Of a stretch of 64,000 nt of DNA, positions 1-11,424 are shown piece after piece (position 1 is the first letter of the stretch; every line of letters starts with the position of its first letter). The notes beneath the pieces are model-generated. The model searched no databases, had not been told where the DNA came from, and worked only from the letters and a program-made list of their open reading frames with translations. Both the position numbers and the translations under genes were made by a program. Origin of the DNA: Chrysomallon squamiferum (taxonomy: Eukaryota; Mollusca; Gastropoda; Neomphalida; Peltospiridae); NCBI GenBank assembly GCA_012295275.1, contig CM022665.1:5001167-5065166 (forward strand), given 5' to 3'.

Positions 1-393
1 CTATGTCATACTTATTTATTCTTTCTTTCGTACTTTTCAATTACCTTTTCTTTTCCATCCCAAGTACACAGAACTACACGGGAAAAAAAAAAAAAAAAAA
101 AAACAGCCAGACCTTCACAATGGCCTAAGGTTATGGCCTTTTGTGTATAATGTATTATCATATTTGGCTGCTCCGCTTGTACTGTCGAGACTTGGGTACA
201 CACCTACGTTTTATAATTACACAGGACATAAAGACGGCAGAGTGAGACGCAAGTTTCAGTGTATTTCGAGGTCTGTTTAACATAGCAGGATGCACTGAAT
301 AGATGTCTCCTTTCGTCACTTTCTAGAAGTCACCGTTGATGGCGACGGGGAAGTAGAAAAATCTGAGATTTAGAACATTTTCACGAAAACAAA
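1..393. other. Upstream flank / 5' UTR of gene 1
   Basis: No coding region is seen here. A poly-A run (about 84-103) interrupts it. The stretch from about 240 to 393 is less AT-rich and directly precedes the start codon at 394, so it probably holds the promoter and 5' UTR of the membrane-protein gene. No convincing TATA box or transcription start was recognised. Confidence 0.4.
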
Positions 394-883
394 ATGGAGT
401 TGACCTTGTACGTTCTTTTCTTCTTCATGCCCCTGGTGATTATCCGTGGTTTCACAGGTAATGTGAAAGATTAGTTTACATAACTTATCATTAAGCCGTT
501 TAGACACAAAACACACACACACACACGTACGTACGAACATAGCTTTCTCTTTGTAATTATTTTTCTCATTTAGACTAAAGAAAAACGATAACAAAACTGT
601 CATACATTTTCTCAGTATGTACTATGTACAAGCATCTAAAATCGAACTATCTATAATCGCGTTCTAAAATGGCTCATTTTATATTAATGAAACATATGTG
701 AATCGAATGGACGGATTATATAGAAGCGATACCAGAACCTTATCACCAGCAATTTTTTCTAGACAAGTGATTGTTAAACTTGTAAAAGTATTGCTGTCTC
801 ACATTATAGAAAATGTGGTTAATGAAAAGTCTTATTAATAAATTAATACATTGTTTGTACAACTGCTGCTGCTGCTGCGGCTG

Positions 884-973
<90 letters not shown>

Positions 974-2977
974 GTGTTACTACTACTTTTACTACTACTA
1001 CCACCACTACCAACAAACCATAATATCATAGACGTTTTTGAATTTCGGTATCAAATACTTTAATAGTAGTAGCGACAACATCAGCAGCAGCAGCCATAGA
1101 TAGTGGTATTGGTGGTAGTAGTAGTAATAGTAGTAGTAGTGGTAATTGTTTTTTAATACTGAGAGAAGCAATAGCGCATAGAGAAACACTGCTAATGAGT
1201 CATTCCGTGTCAAATCACCCAATGGGTTAAACCCGACCGTCTCAGATTTTTATAAAACTTGGTATACTTGTTGACTGGGAACCCTCATATCTCAGGAACT
1301 ACTGGGCCAATCTTCATAAAAGTTTGGAAACTATTGGAGTACATTGACCTTGTGACTTTTGCTGACCTTGAAATTGACTGTGTGGATCACGTGTCCTTGA
1401 GATGACCTTTATTGAAATTTAATCTCCCACATGTTAACTAAAAAATATAAAAGTTTCCTGGGTGTAATATTTTTTGTTTAGATACAATATAGATTTAAAA
1501 AATGCACATACATAAAAATAACACCTTTTCAGCCATTAACATCTGATTAACTAAAACCTGAATGATCAATTCTGGATGCTAGGAATCAAAAGATGAGCTT
1601 TTGGTCTCAGAGAAAATGTACATTGTAATGCATTGTATCAATCATCCATGCAGGTATGCATTTTTTAAATCTCTATTATGGCTAAACAAAAAATATTACA
1701 TCCAGGAAACTTTTATATGTGAACTTTATGCATTCATGTAGGCCTACAATGTCTTACTCGATGATCAAGAAAGATGGTGATTCCTAGCATCCAGAATTGA
1801 TCATTCAGGTTTTAGTTAATCAAATGTTAATGGCTGAAAAGGTGTTATTTTCATGTATGTGCATTTTTTATATCTATATTGTGGCTAAACAAAAAATATT
1901 ACACCCAGGAAACTTTTATATTTTTTAGTTAACATGTGGGAGATTAAATTTCAATAAAGGTCATCTCAAGGTCACGTGATCCACACAGTCAATTTCAAGG
2001 TCAGCAAAAGTCACAAGGTCAGTGTACTCCAATATTTTCCAAACTGAACAAAAATGGCAGATTTGGAATCCTTGTTATATTGCCTTTTCAACAATACCAA
2101 TTTTATGAAGATTGGCCCAGTAGTTCCTGAGATATGAGGGTTCTAAGGTTGGTGGTCACACCTATTTTTGCCACAAATCTCAAAATTCGGTGGGCCATAT
2201 CTCCCACACCACTGATCCGATTGGGCTAAAATTTCAGATTTGGTGCTGTGGGATCCCAGTCACCGAGTATACCAAGTTTTATAAAAATCTGAGACGGTCG
2301 GGTTTAAGTTATTTTTGTGGGGGGCGATTGGACATGGAATGACCCTAATGTATTCTAACAGATATATTTATTTCTCATTTCTCACTATTTTTAGATGTCA
2401 AACAAACATACAACAGTTCTACACTGTGCAGACGCGGAAGTAATCAGACCAATTTCTACGAAGCCAGCTGCAAAGACAAAGTGACCAGTTCTTCGGAAGT
2501 TAGCATTATTGCTGTTACTAATGTTTGGTACGGTGCGAAACCTCGTTCTCTGCAGTGTGCTTCGAACGGTTCCTTCGACGAGTGCTGCAGTTTCATCAAA
2601 GGTCAAGACTGTTTGATTGAGCCACCTAGTGCAGGGGATTTGTTCAAAATCGCACTCGACTGTAATGGAGCTAAGTGGTGCCAGTCTCAAGGGAGAAGAA
2701 TTGATGCCTCGAGCTTTTGTGAGTTCCCCAAACTCTTCAGTGGGCTTACAACTTATAGCATGTTTGAGTATCAGTGTATCAACAGTAAGTGTGTTTTCGA
2801 ATTTATCGGGTTTTGGGGTTTTTTGCTGTTTTATTTTTATTTTGTTTTTGTTTTTTAGGGGGAGTGTTGTTTTTCTTTTGTTTTTTGTTATTGTTTTCAT
2901 AATTCTTAAATCATCACTCTGTCTTTGTTATCCAACCCTCAGTCCATCTACCTTTGTATCTATGCCGCTGTCTAACT

Positions 2978-3027
<50 letters not shown>

Positions 3028-5163
3028 GGCCTGTATGTATTTACCTACATAATAACTATCTCTGACCATCTTTCCATTTATTTATCTGTATATCTTTCTC
3101 TCTGTTCTTTGTCTTTCTGTTTGTCAATCTCATATTTCATTTAATAATTAACTAATTTATTTATTTAGCTGGTCTCATAGAAAATATGTGCCACGGGGGT
3201 ATAATTCAGGAAGGAAACGAGGTCTACATGGCGAGCAACGTATATTACATGAACAACGACAGACAAGACAACTGCTTCTGCACATTTTCTACAACGTGTG
3301 GAAGTCGAATCATCTTCGAAGCCGTTGACGTTAGACTTGCGAGAACACCTTCTTCCCAGTGCGGTGAAGCTCTGCTGTTTTCCGATGTCAGAAACCCAAC
3401 ACACAACCACAGTGTTACATGTTACGACAAATATTTACAGATGAAGACATTGTTTGAATCCCAGAGTAATCTCGCAATGGCTGATTTGACCATTCTTGAC
3501 GAAAAACACAAAGGAAAAGTGTGGATAAGAGTTAAGTGTAAGTGCTACCATTTATCATAATAATACTATAACCATCCTAATTTATGAAGTGAAAAAAAAA
3601 AAAAAAAACGTAATAGAATTCATGAAGTGTACGGGTTTCCTGTCTCGTTATCTGTACGTTCCTTAATCGTATGTATAATGCCACATAACCGTTGATTAAA
3701 ACTGTTGAGGCTGTCTTTAAACAAAGCATTTCTTTTTCCTGTGTTCTCTTTTATACATTATAGCTTCATCTGAAAATGCTACTATACGCCTTCTCTGTGG
3801 AATCACCACAAACACACCGATAATAGAGAAACACATGTGCGATGAAGACAAACCAACAACAACGACGACACCAACATCAACGACAACAACGGTGACAAAC
3901 TTTGAGGATATCAGTAAGTTATAGTTTCATGTAATCATTAATAAGACTTTCGCTGTGAGTATTTGAACATGAGATCGTCTGAGCTGATCAAAGGCTGTTA
4001 TTAAACTGAAGTCATAGGTTTATGCGTGATATTTGTAATTTCAGTTTCTCTTAAAGATTATTTTACTAAGACCATAAGGAATTCATCAATTAGTATTTCA
4101 TGTAATTGAACTTTCACAGAGAGGATTCGACCCATTTATCTTTTTATTACAAAAACATGATATGTTGACGAATAAATATTCCTTCACAATCAGAACAAAT
4201 TCTTTTGTTGTTTTTCATTTTCAAAATGTTCGTTCATCAGAATGCATTTAGCTAATACTGAAACAATTTTCTAAGATAAGGGTAAAATTTATAGAAATAT
4301 GGAGATTCATTTGAATTCTTTACTTTTCTGCAAACTGAAATTATTTTCACATTACCAGGTACAAAATTTTCATCATCACTATTATTACGTTTCATATTTA
4401 TTCATTTTAAAATGTTAAAACTGATTTAAATATTTATTTTATTTTGTTTATTACTTACTGTTTTTCATTTGAAATTTTTCATATGTGACAAATTACAAAA
4501 ACAAGGCATGACTCTTACAACTATCTACATTACATTTACTTGGCATAAATTATTTATTTTCAGAAATGCGACCTAACTGCGATGCCCACCCTGAACAATG
4601 TGTGGAAAATGCAAAGGATCAGCCAGGTTAGATAATTACAAACAACTGTCGATTAAATGTTACAGAGTTTAGTACAAGTGTGTCTTTTACCGTGAGTCTT
4701 TAATGTCGTATAAAAGTTAATATATTAATAGTTCATACTATAACATAATTACAGTACCTGTACTTGAATTTTATTCAGGTATAACGAAAATGAAAAGAAA
4801 GATGTTCTGTTCTTAGCAGTGGTTGGGTATGTCGTTAGAATTTGTAGATGGAGTTACTGTTCTTTACGTATTCTCCTGTTAGAAAATCTCCTGTTTACCG
4901 GTTTGTCTGTGCTAAGTATCAACTGGATATTTCGAATGATAAAGAGTCAGTGTGATTAATAAAACGATCCCTGTGTAAAATAATAACTTTAAAAGAATCA
5001 TAAAAATATTTTTTTTTTTTATAACTGTTTTAAAATAAATAAATATGATGATTATTTTGTACATTTATTTACTGCATTCATCAAGTTTTTGGGGTGTTGA
5101 GCAATTTTTGGGTCAAAACTTTAAGCTATTTGCGTTTTCATGACAGATATACCTTAAATAAAA

Positions 5164-5257
<94 letters not shown>

Positions 5258-5958
5258 GAGAGTATAAGAGAAATATGGGAACTTAGGATGAAAAAAGAAT
5301 GGAAGGGGTTTATAATTATGTAGCTACGATGCTGAGATATCAAATTAATGCTACAAGATTTTAGAAGTTAAATTTGAAAATGTATCGTTATCATCATATA
5401 TTAACTGTAACTGCTAGAATAAGAAATTATAAAATATTTAAAAATGAATATATTAGAATTTTGTTTGTTAACTTTTTTAAACAGATTCTCTTCGGATTGG
5501 ATACATAACTGGAATAGTGGTTGGTGGACTTGTGCTGCTATTTATTCTCCTTGTCTTCGTTGTTATTTTGGTAAAAAGGTAAAAACAATATATACTTAAT
5601 ATCGTAATAAATCAGGAACCAAAATATGTTAAGATATACTGATAGGGAAAAGAAAGAAATAAAGGATGTACAAATATGAAATAATATTATGTTTTGTAAT
5701 TGCAGTTAGCGAATTTGTGGAGAAAGAATTCCCTTCACTATGTCTTTTATTTTTGGTTTTATTTATTTATTTTTATTTATTGTTTGTTTGTTGTTGTTTT
5801 TTCAAATTATATTTTATTTATTCATATATATATATTAGTTTTATTTATTTATTTATTTTTTTTTTTTTTTTTTTTGGTTACTGGTCAGTTGTTTATATTG
5901 TTATTGTAATTATTCTTAATATTACTATTCTTCTTCTTCTTCTTCTTCTTCTTATTAC

Positions 5959-6007
<49 letters not shown>

Positions 6008-6398
6008 GTTATTGTTATTATTTTTTAAAATGTTATAACTGTTATTATAGTTATTATTATATACACATTTTTTTTCTTTATTTTCAAGGCGTCATAAACG
6101 AGACGACAATATCTACGACGTCCCGTATAACAACGGCAACATTTATGAAACCTTAGCACCAACAGTGTCACAAACACCTAACGGCTTCCTGAATGAGTCC
6201 TACATTTCTAATGAACGTGTCATTCACAAAGCGAATGAAAAACGAGAAAACAATCCGCCATCAGGATACGCTTACTGCATACCACGTGACCAGCTTCCTG
6301 ACGACGACGGCTACGTGAGACCCATTTTCGAGAACTCCAGAAATGATGCCATTGCTTCGAATCTTGAAAGTCCATCTTTACAGAAGACATCTTTGTAA
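394..6398 (+). CDS. Single-pass membrane protein with lectin-like and CUB-like ectodomain and tyrosine-motif tail (7 exons, 479 aa)
   Basis: Exons: 394-457, 2395-2784, 3169-3537, 3764-3913, 4564-4626, 5485-5578, 6089-6398; all introns are GT-AG and the frame is continuous (1440 nt). Residues 1-21 are a hydrophobic signal peptide (MELTLYVLFFFMPLVIIRGF). Residues 22-151 are a Cys-rich module whose spacing (CNGAKWC, then FC and EYQC) resembles SUEL/rhamnose-binding lectin domains. Residues 152-274 form a second Cys-containing module of CUB-like size and pattern. Exon 4 supplies a Thr-rich, probably O-glycosylated stalk, and exon 5 a short Cys pair. Exon 6 encodes the membrane helix (about 350-375) followed by a basic stop-transfer. 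The tail carries Y386DVP, Y390NN, Y396ETL, Y439CIP and Y452VRP, which fit SH2-docking motifs. I infer a cell-surface receptor or adhesion protein. The ligand is unknown, and the domain assignments are by eye and moderate in confidence. Confidence 0.85.
863..971. repeat. Compound trinucleotide microsatellite (CTG)n(CTA)n(AAT)n
   Basis: Short CTG units grade into about 16 CTA/ACT units and then about 12 AAT units, followed by degenerate ACT/CCA and later CAG/GTA units up to about 1141. It lies in intron 1 of gene 1. The Leu/Ile/Ser homopolymer reading frames over it are artefacts of the repeat. Confidence 0.95.
1198..2344. mobile_element. Foldback (long inverted repeat) non-autonomous transposable element
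   Basis: The left arm (1199-1588) and right arm (1778-2344) are imperfect reverse complements. The outer ends are GTCATTCCGTGTCAAATC at 1199 and GATTGGACATGGAATGAC ending at 2343. The arms pair over most of their length, including the segment around AAACCCGACCGTCTCAGA. The right arm has about 180 bp absent from the left. CTAATG occurs immediately outside both ends (1192-1197 and 2345-2350), a candidate 6-bp target-site duplication. No transposase frame is present. It sits inside intron 1 of gene 1. I could not assign a family. Confidence 0.85.
2979..3022. repeat. (CA)n microsatellite
   Basis: About 22 CA units in intron 2 of gene 1, between its two extracellular-module exons. Confidence 0.95.
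5163..5254. repeat. (CA)n(GA)n microsatellite
   Basis: A short CA run passes into about 40 uninterrupted GA units within intron 5 of gene 1, roughly 230 bp before the transmembrane exon. Confidence 0.95.
5930..6008. repeat. (TTC)n(TTA)n microsatellite
   Basis: TTC units followed by about 19 TTA units in intron 6 of gene 1, about 80 bp before the cytoplasmic-tail exon. Confidence 0.9.
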
Positions 6399-6471
6399 AT
6401 TATGAAATGAATAATGGAATTCTTCTTTATATATATACAAAATTGCATAATTTTTTATTGATTAATAATAA

Positions 6472-6537
<66 letters not shown>

Positions 6538-7197
6538 GATTTCTGGTGTTGGGGTTATTACTATACCTGTGAATTGCTTACAAACCACCGCGCTGTAAAT
6601 AAATGTTCATTTGCACGACTGTCGTGATAAGGGAGATAACTCATTTTATAAACGAGTTAAATCTTGTGACTACATTTTGTGACTGTAATAAAAGATTTTT
6701 CTTATTGTGTTTGTGGTATAGTAAATTGAATACAGTTTCATTTCTTATTTTTGTAACATTACTCGTTTCAAATTATATAATTTTATATGATTCATCTTTT
6801 TTCTTCTTTTTTTTCTTCAGAGTAAATCCTGAAATTGTATCATCAGCATTAGTATATATATATTAAAAGATTAAAACTAATCCAGACTTCTAGACAAGAA
6901 AGTACCTGCACTGTTGCGGATATAACTCAAAAGATGAAATAAAATTTAAAAGAATAGTCCTTAAAACAATAATAAAATAATTATGTGAATAAATACACAA
7001 ATAAATAAATAAATTTAATGTGAATATAATAATGATGATGATGATGATGATGATAATGATGTTGATGATAATGACAATATCGATTGGAAAAAGTTATAAC
7101 TGGTAGAAACACAAATCTTCTATCGATCCAGCCATATGTATCCCTTAACTAATCATTTAACGATCAATGATTCATTGTGTCTGTGTGTGCGCGCGCG

Positions 7198-7313
<116 letters not shown>

Positions 7314-8068
7314 TGTATGTGTGTGTAGACGCTAGCATTAAATTTATTGTTTAGATATTTATATATAACGCGTGAAACTTATTATCATTTTGTCAGTGAA
7401 TAATAACATTCAGCTGTTAAGGGTTCTGTTAGTTTTATTATCGATATATATTTAAAATCACAACACTGGTAGGCCCGATTGACGATGTAAAAAGTACGGA
7501 AGTAACCGAAGGAAGAAGAAGAAGACGATGAATTATCTACAATAAAATAAGCCTATTAGTTAAAGTACAATAACTGTATGAACAAACATATCAATCTACA
7601 ACTTATTATTTCAAGTAGATGCAATGACAAATAAGCATTTATGCCTATCTTACTGTGAACATAGTATTAATTATACGCATTAAAACATGATATGACTAAC
7701 GCATATCTTATTTACACGTTTATTAACAATAATTAAAATATACAAAAATGCATAAAACCCAGATTAATTAGTAACTAGATGGAAGTAGGATTCCAAAAAT
7801 AATTTCATAAAGTCAAACATTATTTATAATCTAAATAAAACAAACAAAGTAATTAAAAACTCGCAGTAATAAATGTTACAACATTTAAGGCATTATGTAT
7901 GAAGACATGGATATTGTCCATTATTGGCCTAATATTCAAATTACTATCTCTAGTAGTTTTTACATATGGCCAAAATAATAATTAGATTATCGAAAATATT
8001 GTTGTTGTGCATAATTAAAATCAGAACCTTGAAACTGTCAGAGTTGTGGTTGTCAAACATTACGAGGT

Positions 8069-8160
8069 CAGTGGGATTCCCTTGCTTTGCAACCGATTAT
8101 GACGTTTTGGAAAACCCCTTTCCAACATTAGAGTAATGACGTCAATCGGAAAGAGAATTG
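8069..8160 (+). promoter_or_regulatory. Candidate RCAN promoter elements: CRE and GGAAA (NFAT-core) sites
   Basis: A perfect palindromic CRE, TGACGTCA, lies at 8137-8144. GGAAAA lies at 8109-8114, its reverse form TTTCC at 8119-8123, and GGAAAG at 8148-8153. A kappa-B-like GGGATTCCC is at 8073-8081. All are 190-280 bp upstream of the RCAN start codon. In mammals one RCAN1 promoter is driven by clustered NFAT sites as feedback on calcineurin. Function here is an inference from motif match and position only. Confidence 0.4.
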
Positions 8161-8353
8161 ACAGAACATTTTACGGCATGGGTATTCGTGATGCATGTCA
8201 AATCGGTCACCCATGCGCACTTTAATTGATTGTTTTATTTTTATTATATATTGGAATTTTCATACAGTACGAACAGCTTTTCGGTGAGGCTAAGTTATCA
8301 ATATTCCGCTTTTTTCTTCAATACTGAAATGCTCGACGTGCCTTCGGGCTAAA

Positions 8354-11300
8354 ATGGCGGAAGAAAACCAAGAAAATGATTCAACAACTGATAATGGTGA
8401 AGACGTAAGCGATCTACCGGATGCATTAATAGCTGCCAATCTTCATGACAGTATTTTCGATGACGCTAAAGCGAAGGTATGTTATATTTTTATCTGAAGG
8501 AATGGGATTGCCTAATGTTTGTGAAATATTCATATTATGTTGGTTGTTACGGATTTTGCCGGTAACCACAAACATTAAACACTAAGCGACTAACGGCGAG
8601 TTGCACAATTTAAAGAAGAACGCATAATTAATGAGTTACTTGAGTATTATTCTCAGGACTCTGATACTGGCATTAGAGGAATACATTATGAAATTAACAA
8701 TTTGGATTTATATTATTTTATCTCGATAAGCCACCTACTGTTACTTAATTTATTAAGCTTTGTATTTATGAAGTGCAGCAAATTTTCTCAGTAACGAACT
8801 GCCCTCCCCACCCCACCCTGCTTCACAAAGGAACCTGCTCAGGAATTATAACTTGAAAATCCTTATTAATTGTGGCATCACAGAAAAATAATTGTTTTAA
8901 TTACTGCATAGGCTTATTTTTTTACATTTATTCAAATTTTATGTTACAATCAAATAATGAAATTTCACAGAATCATATAGTACATGTTCAAACTGAAGAT
9001 AATGACAGCTAAGTTAATATGCATATAAAATGAATATGCATTAAATTTTTTTACTTCTTTATGATAACCAAAATACACAAATAAATAATAGTACTTGATA
9101 AATAAATTACTAAATTCTGAAGATGTAACTGAAATGAAACATGTTTTATGAGCTGAAGTACTGTAGCAGTGTATATAAAAAGCCATAGAAAATATACTTA
9201 GGAAAATATTATTATAATGTGATATAATATTACATATATACTTTCATTCAATAAAAATAAAGAATTAGAAGTATAAATTGGTATAAAAATAAACACTATA
9301 AATAGTATAACGATAGCCAATTTTGTTATTTCTTTAATTTTCTTCTTCTTTATTTTTTTTTTTTTCTTAAAATAATACATAATAAAAAATAAAAATAAAA
9401 AATCAGGAAGGAAATTATTTATCACATTTACATAAATTATTATTTAAAATATTTGTTTGGTATTCCAAAATAAATATAATAATAATCTCTTTAATAATTT
9501 TTGTTCAATAACATGCCCTTAAGAATGATTAATCATTTTGGATTCTGTGGTAAATAGAATATTATCTTTATATCTCTTTGTTCATCTGTGTGTTACTTCT
9601 GCTTCTTAATAGCTATTGAAAATTGTTTATCCAACTTGTATTTTAGTAACATTTCTATTGTTATACTTTTTGTTCCTTTTTTAAAATTAAGCATTTTACA
9701 GAATAATCAATATTTAATGTAACATTTTTAATAATAAAATCTCGGATTAGCTGATGTATTTTCTTTGACTGCAGGCACAGTTTGAAGCACTCTTTTTGGA
9801 ATATGATGAGACAGTAACTTTCCAGTACTTGAAAAGTTTTCGCAGAGCTCGGATCAATTTCTCCAACCCTGAAATAGCTGTCCAAGCCCGACTTCACCTG
9901 CATGAGATAAACTTGTTGGGAAATACAATGAAATGCTACTTTGCTCAGGTTAGACATTTTATATTTTTAAACCAAGTAAGTTCTTTGCCTTAAATTTTTG
10001 TTTTTATTTTAACATTATTTTATAAATTCTGTTATTTCGTTACGAAAAACAATTAGATAAACATACAAAAATACAAGATTGTTTTTTTTTTAATTTTATT
10101 TCAGTTATTTTGATATGAAATAAACTATTAAATTGACTTCCAAGTGTAAGATGTTGTATTTTACTTTATTATTATTATTATTATTTTTTTTTTATGTTTA
10201 TTATTTTGTTGTGAAATAAAAATTAGATTGGCATCCAAAATATTATTCATTTCAATTTTTTATTAGTGTGTGTGTGTGTGTGTGTTTTTGTTTGTTTTTT
10301 TAGGTTATGAAATATAAATTAGATAGGCATCCAGAGAACAAAGACATTTTATTTTGATTATTTTGCTGTGAAATAAAAATTAGACTAACAGTCAAAATAT
10401 TTGGCATATTTATACTTAATTTCATGTTCTTTGCTAATTTGCTCCAATCCAATTCCATTCAGCTGTAATTAACCCTTTCAAAATGCCTTTTTCATCATGC
10501 ATTTTTGGGTGGTTTTTTTGCTAGTGTTGCACATTTAACTAATTGGATTTTGGTTAATGAAATTTGTTGATGATAGCAAATCAGAAAACAGTAGCAGAAT
10601 TAATGCAGTGCTGATCAGTTCTAACATTCTGAATTCAGTTAAACATATTCTGTAATGTATGTGTAGTTATGTTAAAAATCACTGAAGATTACTGTCAAAC
10701 ATGCAGATATTAAAATTTTGTAATGTATATGTTTATTCATTGGTAGATTCAAATTTAAGTTTGATGATTTCAGTGTTTGTATGTGTCTGTTGTGTCTTAT
10801 CTCACAAGAAAATATTTAATGCATGATAAAGTCTTTTAAATAATTAGACCTCATCTCCTATGTTTGCTTAGTAATAGAAATGACAATTGTATTTAAAAAA
10901 ACTTTAAAAAAATATATATAAAAAATTGATTGGTATGTCTCGGTAATGTGATGGAGGGAACTAGTAAGAAATTATCATTTTTATATGTGATTAGTATTGA
11001 TGCAAATAAGGGTGTTAATGATATGTTTCTTGATGTTGTCATGGGAATAATTAATGTCATTATCATTACCAGAGGGTAAGTATTAAGAAATCAATCTCAT
11101 GTTCATTAATATTGACAGTGTTGCATTTTCAGATAAACAGCTATATTAAGACCCTCACTAGTATCTTAATGTGAACAGGTGGAGCCTTTTTTTTTTTTTT
11201 TTTTAATTCTCAGTTTAATGTGCATGATCAGTATTTCATCCAGTAGTATAGAGAAAGTCTTCTTTGTGTTTAGTAACTTTTTGTTTAGTGTATACAGATA

Positions 11301-11387
11301 ACTGGAAATCATGTTTAAAGTGTACACATGGAGAAATGTTTAAATATATCCTTCATATTTGTAAGTTTTATTGTATTTGTTTTCTTG

Positions 11388-11424
<37 letters not shown>

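Noticed and set aside
835-1222. Poly-Leu/Ile/Ser and poly-Tyr reading frames on both strands
   Set aside because: They are translations of the CTG/CTA/AAT microsatellite and related triplet repeats in intron 1 of gene 1, with no domain or splice support.
2391-2900. 169-codon minus-strand frame opposite gene 1 exon 2
   Set aside because: It is the antisense shadow of a real exon. The plus strand has a signal-peptide exon, matching splice phases and cysteine patterning; the minus frame has none.
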